Shown: piece by piece, positions 55,668-64,000 of the stretch
Layout: the number at the start of each line of letters is the position of its first letter
Numbering within the stretch: position 1 is the first letter of the stretch
Origin: Deroplatys truncata
Lineage: Eukaryota > Arthropoda > Insecta > Mantodea > Mantidae
Length of the DNA: 64,000 bases
Assembly (NCBI GenBank): GCA_030765065.1
Contig: CM060990.1
Span: 496,734,190 to 496,798,189 of the forward strand
Reading direction: 5' to 3'
Made by a program: the position numbers and the translations under genes
Notes under the pieces: generated by a model
The model's database searches: none
Told to the model about the DNA's origin: nothing
Seen by the model: only the letters and a program-made list of their open reading frames with translations

Positions 55668-56616
55668 TTTTAATTCTGTGTAAGATGAGGATATTTGCCG
55701 TGATCTGATTCTAAGAACAATAACTGTTACCTTTCAAGGAAGATTAACGTGACAGAACCAGGAACATTTGTTACAATTTTTTTAATATTGTAGCATTTAG
55801 TTTGTCCCATTTTCTTGCCATTTATCATACAGTTTTTTTCAATGTTTAAAATATAAGTATATGGCAAACTAGTCAAAGTATTCTCCTTTTTCATTGCGTT
55901 TTGCTAATTTATCTGCCATTTCATTGCCTTTAATGTTCTTATTTCCAGGAATCCAAAAGAATTTTGTAGATATGTTATGTTTGTTTTTAAATATTAAGTA
56001 CTTTAAATTCAATAAGTGGCAGTCCCATTAGAATGGTAATTAACTGATTTTAGTGATTCTAAAGGCGAAAGACAATGTGTTAAAAATCGCTAAATTCTTT
56101 AGAAAATTCTGAGTTGCACAAAGAATAGCTAGCCTGTTTAATAGCAAATATTGTAGCATTAAATACAGATGTAGAAGACGGTGGCTTGAGTGTTTTTGAA
56201 ATGAGATTTTCAATATAGAAGGTAGCACCTAGTGTGTTATCTTCCAAGCATTTTGAATCATCAGTATGTATTACTGTGGTCAAGTTGCACATCATGTTAA
56301 CATGAAGTGCATCTAATAATTTCTTTTTTATATCAGTATTACACATATTGTGCTGGATGAGTGAAGTGTCCACATCTACTTCATGTATTAGTGTCTCATA
56401 AGAATATGAGAAACAAAGATAGATTGAAAATCGGTATGCGGTTTCTTTATATTCAGTAACTAACTGAAAAGCCTTAAGAATAGTGGGGTATTTTTCTTCT
56501 TTGTATTTCTTATAAGTAAACCAAGTTTCTGAAGTAACAAAAAAATTACCAACCTCAGAAATTAACAGTATTAGGTCTATTTTTTTCGATCCCGAGGAAT
56601 TTATGTTTATTGTCAC
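55668..56616 (-). pseudogene. LINE RNase H domain
   Basis: An open stretch of about 178 codons (56616-56080) contains TTVIHTDDSKCLEDNTLGAT, where the Asp of IHTDxSK is catalytic. FYIENLISKTLKPPSSTSVF and NATIFAIKQA follow, where the usual Glu of the NAE motif reads NAT. In shifted frames, IPGNKNIKGNEMADKLAKRN gives the final Asp motif near 55900. The family's job is removal of the RNA strand during target-primed copying. Confidence 0.75.
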
Positions 56617-56707
56617 TAGGCAGGCTCATTCATGAACCAGAAAAAAAAAATAAATAAATAATGGCAACTTGCAACTGTTTAGTTATCCTAATTGTTTTAT
56701 TTTACTA

Positions 56708-58230
56708 AGAGATTTACAATTTGATTGTCTACTGAACTTTGACCCTGGCCACTCATTCTGTAGACAAACACTACATTTTACAATTTCCCACCAATAAATT
56801 ATCTTGCTTCAGTTTTTCATGTCCCATTTCCACTTGTTTTTCACTTGTCACTTGTTGATTGCTTTACCATCACACATTCACCATAGTTTTCCATTCAAGG
56901 TAAGATACACTACCTCTTACTTTTCTCTACCCACTGTCCAAAGCCATTTATTTTTTGACTTTACACAAAAACTGTCCAATGCTCCTAGCGTCCTTGCACA
57001 TCATTTCGATTATAAGTGCATTTCTATCCCCCTTCAACCACTTCTGTTTAATAAATCCTCTTCTCCAATTTTCTGTTCCTTGGCACTTAAATACTATGTA
57101 TTCAATGTCTTCATTACCACCACATATCGGACATTGATTGTGAGGAATACCCTGTCTTAACCCTCTTAGCCTCCATGCTCCGGTTCTTACCCATGCAATA
57201 GATTCTCTCTCTTCTTTATTTACTATGTCTATATATTTTTCCCTACCCCATGTATTTTTCATTGGCCTATAACAAACCAACGAGCTCTTTTCGGCAATCT
57301 CACTGAATATGTTTTGTATTTCTATATCTTCCAGTCTTTTCCTTTCCTTTTTCCAAAAATTGTTCATATCGTTTTCTCTCCTCCACATGCCTGCTAACCC
57401 ATTTTTGCCTTCAGTAACCCTAGTACTTCTCTACAAAACATCCTGTGCACCTCATCTATACTTTCCGATCCTCTATCTAATGCCCATATTTCTATACCAT
57501 ACATCATTTTTGCCTCCACAACCATCTCATAAACTTTTTCCAGCCATTTAACATTTATATTAGGTACTCTATATTTGCAGCTTCTGATTGCTGCCATTGC
57601 CCCTTTACCTTTTGCCAATGCAAACTTCTTTTGTTTCTCCCATTTATTACTGCCATCTATTTTTACTCCTAATTAAATAGTCAAGCACCACCTTGTAATC
57701 TTTATTCTCTCCCTTCCGCTTTTGATATTTGCTTAATTTTCCCCCCTTTTTGAATACCACAATCTGTGTTTTCTCTTGATTTACTTTTAACCTCCATTCT
57801 TTACAATATACATCAATTGCTTGTAATGATTGTTTTAAACCACTTACTGTAATAGATCCTACCACTAGATCATCTGCAAAAAGAAGTCCTGGGATTTGGA
57901 TGTTGTTAATCACTGGTGCACAGTTATTATTCCTTCCAATTTCTAGTAAGACATTATCTATGTATAAATTAAATAAAACTGGGCTTAACTTACATCCTTG
58001 CCTGAGGCCTTTCTTTTGTTGAATTTCTCTTGTTACACAGCCTGTCTCCACCCTTACACAGATGGTGTTCTCAAAATACAATGCTTTAAGAATTTTCACC
58101 ATTGCTGACTTACTCCCTTACACACTAATTTATGCCACAGAAGTTGTAACTCAATTCGGTCATACGCTTTCTCTAAGTCTACAAAAGCGATATGCAATTT
58201 ACCCCTTTTTTCTTTTAAATATTTAAAGGA
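56708..58230 (-). mobile_element. Zinc-finger LINE (family Z), copy 2
   Basis: Nearly identical to copy 1 (34015-35745) along most of its length, with a shared 3-prime end after TCTTAG and different flanks on both sides, so it is a separate insertion. About 200 bases equivalent to roughly 34700-34903 are missing near 57405. The RT part (58102-57647) is open for about 150 codons with LRQGCKLSPVLFNLYIDN, then VLLEIGRNN and LLFADDLVVGS intact. The C-terminus (57388-56948) is open with the finger CPICGGNEDIEYIVFKC. The 5-prime end is cut at about 58230. Confidence 0.82.
57647..58102 (-). pseudogene. Family Z LINE RT core, open
   Basis: CVRVETGCVTREIQQKKGLR, GCKLSPVLFNLYIDNVLLE, IQIPGLLFADDLVVGSITVS and EWRLKVNQEKTQIVVFKKGG. 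This is the best-preserved palm of the family here, with both active-site Asp present. It is a fragment, since its 5-prime part and the thumb connection are missing. Confidence 0.78.
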
Positions 58231-59180
58231 AATTCTCTTAAATTTAAATTTTCATACTGTGCAGAGGTTTCTTCCTCTTATGATTTTAATATGTTAACAA
58301 CATTTCTTAGTTTGTTTAGAAAAAAATTAATCTCTATGGAGTATCATATTTTGTCCACTATGGCAGTCCACAAATGTAGATAGTTGCTGAATTGTTTTCA
58401 AATAAATAAAGTATTATTAGCACTGTAATTGAAATATGGCTAATTTTATAATTACACCTTTAATAACAATTCCTTTCCTCTTATAAACTTTTATATTTTC
58501 TTAACATGGGGGAATTCATCTCTGGATGCAATAGTTGCCTAAGTTGTGCTTTTTCTAACCAATACATGCATTTGCTATGAGGGTGATTATGACATGTAGT
58601 AAAACTATAACATAAACTTGTCTGATTAATTTTGGATAAATAACAGATTTTACATGAAGCCAAAAATTGCTTTTTTAAAATGCTTCCTGTATGAGTTGCT
58701 ATGAAGCTTCATATATTAACATACTTTTTCCCCCACGTAAAGAAAAATCTATGTGGCATTTAAGCAATTTCCCCAAAGTGAGGCTATAAAGGGCACACTA
58801 AAAACAAACAACATATCATTTATTTTTTAAAAAAAAAATTTACATAGTGAAATCGGAACTCTGCCATGTATTGCTATTTAAAACTTTCTTTAGGATAATG
58901 CTTAGAAATTACATGAGGTTTTCCTTACTACTATTTATTTGTGTACATCAGCCAATTTTATTGTATTTTTTGGGGGGTGTAATAAAGCGAAAGTTTTTAA
59001 AGGTTTTGATCACAAAATAAGCACAGGAATGTGTGTTTTAATGTTATTAATGCCCCAGAAACAAGCTAGCATTTAATAACATTGTATGCATTGCACTGCG
59101 AATTATAATGTAGTTCAAATTAAATGGCATGGCAACTTCTCTTTTTGTTTGAACTTGACCTCTCTGCCATTCCTAAAACT
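58231..59180. other. AT-rich stretch without recognised content
   Basis: No protein family or repeat end is seen. Confidence 0.45.
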
Positions 59181-59192
59181 AACTATACAGTT

Positions 59193-59461
59193 GTCGTCCT
59201 TCATGGTGTAGTGGTTACCGAGGTCCCGGGTTCAAACCCGGTGGAGGGCAATGGATTTTTTTCAGGCCTAAAACTCCTTAGCATGGCTTCCTTCAGAAGG
59301 GAAAGCTGGTGGTCCCATGCCATAGATTTATGGCACATAAAAGAACCTCAAGCCTGATAGAGGCCTCTAAGCAAAGTTACCAGTCTTTCATGCCCGATAT
59401 AGAATGGGACGCTAAGGACCACAGCAGTTAAAGAGCATTCATAAATAAAACTCCATTCTTT
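59193..59461 (+). mobile_element. tRNA-derived SINE, copy 3
   Basis: 269 bases between AACTATACAGTT (59181-59192) and AACTATACAATT (59462-59473), one mismatch in 12. It has the best-kept tRNA head: GTCGTCCTTCATGGTGTAGT then GGTTACC (A box) and CCGGGTTCAAACCCGG (B box), closest to Glu/Asp-type tRNA by eye. The body is shared with copies 1 and 2; the tail is CATTCATAAATAAAACTCC. Confidence 0.9.
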
Positions 59462-59473
59462 AACTATACAATT

Positions 59474-60685
59474 TGAGCTGTGAGGAAAATAATGCACTGG
59501 GATTCGTGTACCTGGGTTGAGTTTGATGATGGCCTCCTACTGTGGTGTCATATGCCCAGTGTTGCGGCCTTATTCTTAGTAGGCATTGACTTAGCACATA
59601 TGCAGTTTTATTGTATTTTGCATAACTTTAAGGTTTAGAAATATTTATTTATTACCAGTTGTCATGAATACTATAGATTATGTTGCACACAATGACCAAA
59701 TAATGAAAACTAGTATTACCACTAATTGCTACAGACCTGTCCTTCAATCTGAGAACATTACTAGTAAAAATATGCCTTTTTAGGATTTAAGCTTTTTCTG
59801 GCAATAATTTAAAATAGTAGTAGAAGATCATCATTAAGAAGGGGTATTCCATGGATGTTAAAACAGGCACATGTGTAATGTTTCTACCTGAAAGCTGAGT
59901 GGTGAGGTAAAAAAGGGCAACAAACCTCCATGCAGTTGTGTATTGAGCAATAGGCCATACAAACTTGGTATTATTCATTTCACTGAAGCAGCTTTTTTAC
60001 TGTTCAAAAATATAAACAATAGTTATTCCTATGCCAAGTTTGCAGACATGCTGCTTGTTAATGGGGAAGCTAATGGACATGTAACTGTAGCAGAACAATT
60101 GCACTTGGCAGATATCATTCCTATCAGTTGAAATTTCAGTCTATTTATACAGTCTGCGATGAAAATCCTGTCTTTAAAGTTTGAACATTTTTGGTGTATT
60201 TTTAACATGCTAATATCAAATTCGTGACTAGAAAGTTCCCACTATGTACCATTTTCCTTAATTTTCTTATAATATCACCTTTTTGCAATTATTTATACTA
60301 TAATACTTTAACGCATTCTGTAGTTTTAGTACCTAAGATATGAAAACTAAATTTATTCAAAATATTTTAAGTTGCTTATAGTAAAAACTGAGCACACTGG
60401 ATATTTCTTATCTGGGGTGAAACTACATAAGGAAGCTAGAATGAGATTACATGTACCCTTGCCATTATGTTTATTTGTGGGAGATAGGTATGTCGGCCCT
60501 ATTTGGTGAGAAACACATCTTATCTTTGTAAGCAAGAACAAACCCCATCTGGTTCCTCTCATACTTCATTAATCTGAGTTTTATCTGGAAATGAAATAAG
60601 TTTGAAGCTTTATTTTGGTATAGAATGTTGTGAGTTTTCATTTCAGTAAGAAAGTATTTACCATGTTGCATTGAAAATGTATAGA
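59474..60685. other. AT-rich stretch without recognised content
   Basis: Short open stretches only (for example 59943-60131 plus, 60353-60562 minus) with no family match. Confidence 0.4.
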
Positions 60686-60689
60686 TAAT

Positions 60690-61780
60690 CCTGACCACTT
60701 TTATTATATATGTGGGAAATGCACACTGTCTAAATAGAGGCATAATATTGCAGATTTTGTGATAAAGTTGTATCTTGCCTATTTTGGAACCAAAGTAAAG
60801 CTTTGGCACCACACAAAGTATGTAGAGCATGCATTTAAGAACTTTGTCATTCTATCAACAACAAAAGACTGCTACTATCTTTTGGAATATCTACGATTTG
60901 AAGAGAGCAGTCGAACCATAGTAATGACTGCTACTTCTCTTCTTGTGATGTGAAGGGGTACAATTCTAAGAATAAAAAGCAAATCGTGTATCCAGTTGTT
61001 TGGTCAGCCATTTTACGTATGTGCCATGGGCCTGCTGTGTACCAATCTGTGAGACCAGAAAATCTTGAACAGTTTCCATCTGAGTCTGATGAAGAAGTGA
61101 GGGAAACTATAAGGAGTGACAGTAACTGTCTAACAAAATCGTCTGTTGCAGGACATGGGTGTTGTAACCAAAGGGAATTAAATGAGTTTGTGAGGGATCT
61201 TGCCCTCCCTAAGGAGTTAGCTCGAATTATGAGGTTCTAGTTTCCAAGAAAAAAATTTGCTATGCCCAGAAACATCAGACTGTTGCTATCAACAATGTGA
61301 AATAGATTTTAAATTCCTTTTTTCCAGAGATGTCCATCTTGTATATTGCAGTAATGTGAAAGAATTTGCTTAAGCTTGGACTTCCAAACTATGACCCAAG
61401 TGAATGGAGACTGTTCACTGATGCTTCCAAGTAATGTTTACGGGGTGCCCTCCTTCATAACAGAAAGGCTTTTTGGTTCAGTGCTCATTGCCTATTCATT
61501 GATCCTCAAAGAATCATATGGAAATTTGGAACTACTATTATTGCAACTGAACTACAATGAACACCACTGCAAGTTTGTGGTAAGTTTGATGTTACTATGC
61601 TGCTGGGTCAACAATCTGGTTTTATCAAATTTCCATGCTTTCTTTGTGAGTTTGCAGGGTATGAGAGTAATTTACATTTGAATGCTTACTTTGTTGATAA
61701 AGCTATTTATCTCGCACCATAGCTCAAATGCCTCGACAGGGCACCCCATTTGAGCCACCTGACATGGCAATAATATGGCA
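60690..61780 (+). pseudogene. Uncharacterised Cys-rich repeat-borne protein (CFICGEYT family), copy 2
   Basis: Plus-strand blocks match the 41-42 kb gene in order: FYYICGKCTLS, then ADFVIKLYLAYFGTKVKLWH, then ELNEFVRDLALPKELARIM, LKLGLPNYDPSEWRLFTDAS, ALLHNRKAFW, MLLGQQSGFIKFPCFLC. It is more broken than copy 1. I did not find the 98-base inverted repeats around it, so either it lost them or it belongs to a different subfamily. Confidence 0.55.
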
Positions 61781-61984
61781 GAATGTCTAATGTGATCCCA
61801 GCTCTTCTAGCAACTCTTTAAATTGCTTATGACGAAGGGACTTTTTTAATAAACTTCACGCAGTTCACAACAATGGACATAACAGTACTTAAGGTAATTG
61901 ATTTTGCATATAAAGCCTCCCTATGAATGATGCAGTGTATAGACAAAACATCAGAGGGCATATCCATATTCCTTAAATATGTCC

Positions 61985-62835
61985 TTAGTCTCCCAAACTC
62001 TTTTCACCCCCGCTCATTGATGGGCCCCCATCGGTCGCAACACTAACTAGTTTAGCCCAAGGAAGTTCTAATCTGCAACAAACAGCAAGAACAGTATTGA
62101 AAATATCTTCACCACAAGTATGTGTTTTAAGAGAAACTATGTTTTGAAGTTCTTCAATAACATTGAATTCAGTATCAACCCCCCTCAAAAATACAGCCAG
62201 TTGAGCTTCATCAGTTATGTCCATGCTGTCATCCAATGCCAGAGAAAAATAAATTAAGGATTTTATTTTCACCTGTAGCTGTCACTCTATATCACATCTC
62301 AATTTTCCACACGTCTTGTCGCGGTATTTCAAAATAGGCTCACTGATTTGAAAGTATCTATTACATTGGGACACACTTCCTCAGTGGCTATATTTAAACA
62401 ATCTGTAATGAACTCCCCTTCCTGAAAAGACTTCATGTTCTTTGCAATGTGTTCAGCAATTCTATACGATTTAACAACATTGTCAGGACGAAAGCCGTTC
62501 GAAGTTGGTGCTTTAATATATTTTAATTTCTGTATTGTTGCTTCACCTGCAAGTGAAATGATTTAATTGCAAATTAATTTACAAGTTAGCTGATATATTC
62601 ACATTTAAATTATAACAGCAAGTGCTGTTACTGATTGCTTACTTGATAAAATGTGTTTGACATAATCAGTATGATGGTAGTTTTCAAAGTGTCGTTTAAT
62701 ATTATATTGGGTACCCCACGATAAGTGATGCTTGCAAATAAGACATTTCACCATGCTGTCCTCTTTAACAACAAAATATTCTTCATCCCATTCTTTCTGG
62801 AATACGATATGTTTGGGTTGCTTGCAAGCTGCCAT
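61985..62835 (-). pseudogene. hAT transposase N-terminal half with BED finger
   Basis: MAACKQPKHIVFQKEWDEEY, then CLICKHHLSWGTQYNIKRHF, then ENYHH: a BED finger (C-x2-C, H-x4-5-H). A poorly framed linker (KAPTSNGFRPDNVVKSYRIA-like, about 62500-62300) follows. Then SLALDDSMDITDEAQLAVFL holds the catalytic Asp region, and LPWAKLVSVATDGGPSMSG the second Asp. A splice-like gap may lie between finger and linker (62600s). The gene stops at 61985, with the insertion domain and C-terminus missing. The ATG at 62835 opens the finger and is a natural start. Related to the 22.7 kb hAT but not the same family. Confidence 0.75.
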
Positions 62836-62975
62836 TGTGTCGACAGTCGAACCGCCACAGAATTGATGAAGGGGAAATGCTTCCTGCTATGGCCATGCAC
62901 AACAGAAGGGGGCAGGGTAACACGACCAGTTTGACGTCATTAGCTCATATGAGCACAGGTTGGACACCTCTGCTT
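61985..62975 (-). mobile_element. hAT transposon fragment (ZBED5-like), one end present
   Basis: The right edge reads, on the minus strand, CAGAGGTGTCCAACCTG, a typical terminal repeat of Charlie-type hATs. The other end was not found near 61870-61985. The minus strand encodes the N-terminal half of a transposase. Confidence 0.7.
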
Positions 62976-63194
62976 TTGCCTATAACATTGTAAGTTAGGT
63001 ACTTCAATGTTCACTTGAAAATTTTTGTGCAGCTACCTTCAACAGTGTACAACAGAACCTATCTCCTCATAAATAGGTTTGGACTGTTCCAGTGATTGGA
63101 TACATTTTGTGCTATTGCACGACACTTCTTTTACATTAGTATTAGCTGGAACATCTAGGCATTAACATGCACACAGTCAAAAACATATGTTCCT

Positions 63195-64000
63195 TGTTCT
63201 TAAATACTGGCAATGGGTTGCTTTAAGGTATGTCAAAGGGCATTCCAAGGTAAATTTGGTGTGCAGCATGTATCTATAAAATGCTGTAATCATTTTCTAT
63301 TAAGTGCTGTTACCAGAAAATTGCAAAACGATTGGAGACAAGAAAGCCTACTCGCACAGTATTCAGGTGGTTGGAAACTGTTCAAAGAAACAATATAGGA
63401 TGTAAAGGAGCAGTTATTGGTATCAGCATCAAAATCATTGCAAAGACTTTCCTGGGAAATTGATCTCCCATATTTCACATGTCAAAAAGATGCGAAAAAA
63501 ATCAAAACTGCACACTTGCCATATGTCATATTTTCAGGAATTGAAAACCCATGGACAGTGAGAAATGTTTATTTTTGTTTATGGTTTTAGAATTTAATTA
63601 ATCAAAATCCCGGGATTTCACACATCACTTGGTTTACAGATGAAGCACAAATAATCAAAATATGTGTATATGGGTACAAGAAAACCTTATGTGCAAAACA
63701 TGAAGAGCCTTTTCATTCTTAAAAAATCAGTGTGGCATGGAGTGTCTTGTAGGTAAATTATAGGCCCTATTTTCTTCAAACAAATGATTAACACTGAGGT
63801 CTACCTGAACATATTCACTGAATTTGTCAATTCGTTAATAGGTGATGAATATTTCCAACAAGACTGTGTAACAAGTCATACTTCACGTGTTATCTCCAAA
63901 AAAGCTTTGGCCAACAAGATCTCCTGACCTAACAATACCTACTTTCTTTCTATGGAGGTTATTGAAGGGAAAATTACACATCATCACAGCCTTGAAAGAA
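63195..64000 (+). pseudogene. Tc1/mariner-like transposase relic with DUF4817-type domain, cut by window end
   Basis: Plus-strand blocks: VCQRAFQGKFGVQHVSIKCC, VKEQLLVSASKSLQRLSWEI, PGISHITWFTDEAQIIKICV (first Asp), then KISVAWSVL and DEYFQQD (second Asp) near 63845. This is the order of the same branch as the relic at 30985-31560. Stops are scattered. The third acidic residue would lie at or just past 64000. Confidence 0.6.

Larger units (their letters stand above)
48100..56630 (-). mobile_element. RNase H-bearing LINE, 3-prime part, split by LINE copy C
   Basis: On the minus strand an RNase H domain (56616-55680) lies on one side of copy C and the closing finger (48307-48100: CCNCGEQGSVNHLFFDCP) on the other. 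Both abut the copy C target duplication ATCATCTTTAA, so the two halves read as one gene. The upstream endonuclease and RT are absent from the window. It is distinct from the I-like LINE by sequence. Confidence 0.75.

Noticed and set aside
2024-64000. Search for further CDCA7 exons (QFCGPCL, CPPCRG and CNCSxC blocks)
   Set aside because: None seen on the plus strand on reading the sequence; short or diverged exons could still be missed.

Overview
This is an AT-rich window from an animal nuclear genome, most likely an arthropod and quite possibly an insect. The evidence is a spliced animal gene fragment with a GT splice donor, many non-LTR retrotransposons (LINEs) of several kinds, hAT, Tc1/mariner, piggyBac and IS630-like DNA transposons, and a tRNA-derived SINE. 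The species cannot be named from what is visible. There is no operon, rRNA, tRNA gene or CRISPR array. The only piece I assign to a host gene is one exon at 1830-2023 that looks like the start of the CDCA7-type four-CXXC zinc finger. The rest is an intron or intergenic space packed with repeats of several ages.

Layout. 780-1790 is a LINE tail ending about 40 bases before the exon. 2195-18251 is a piggyBac element bounded by TTAA. A head-to-tail pair of I-group-like LINEs (copies A and B, 3910-17974) sits inside it within one 11-base target-site duplication, and an hAT element with an unbroken 494-codon transposase (13491-15773) sits inside copy B. 18605-25050 is another LINE carrying a SINE, an unassigned insert and a complete-ended hAT (22711-25006). 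25248-26542 is a mariner. 27-37 kb holds worn hAT, mariner and LINE fragments plus two relics of repeat-associated families that I recognise only by motif. 37.5-40.6 kb is a CR1-like LINE with an esterase-type ORF1 and a second SINE.

40780-42516 is an element I cannot place in a named superfamily: a cysteine-rich gene family flanked by a 98-base inverted repeat. 43.1-48.1 kb holds a LINE, a Tc1 element and a zinc-finger LINE carrying a copia fossil. 48.1-56.6 kb is a minus-strand RNase H LINE split by a third I-like LINE (copy C), itself split by an IS630/DDE_3-type element. 56.7-58.2 kb is a near-identical relative of the 34 kb zinc-finger LINE. 59.2-64 kb holds a third SINE, a second copy of the unplaced family, an hAT and a mariner-like relic cut by the window end.

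Functionally the window is a record of layered insertion. The target-site duplications give a relative order: piggyBac before the LINE pair before the hAT, and RNase H LINE before copy C before the DDE_3-type element. Most coding remnants are broken. The clear exception is the hAT transposase at 13793-15277.
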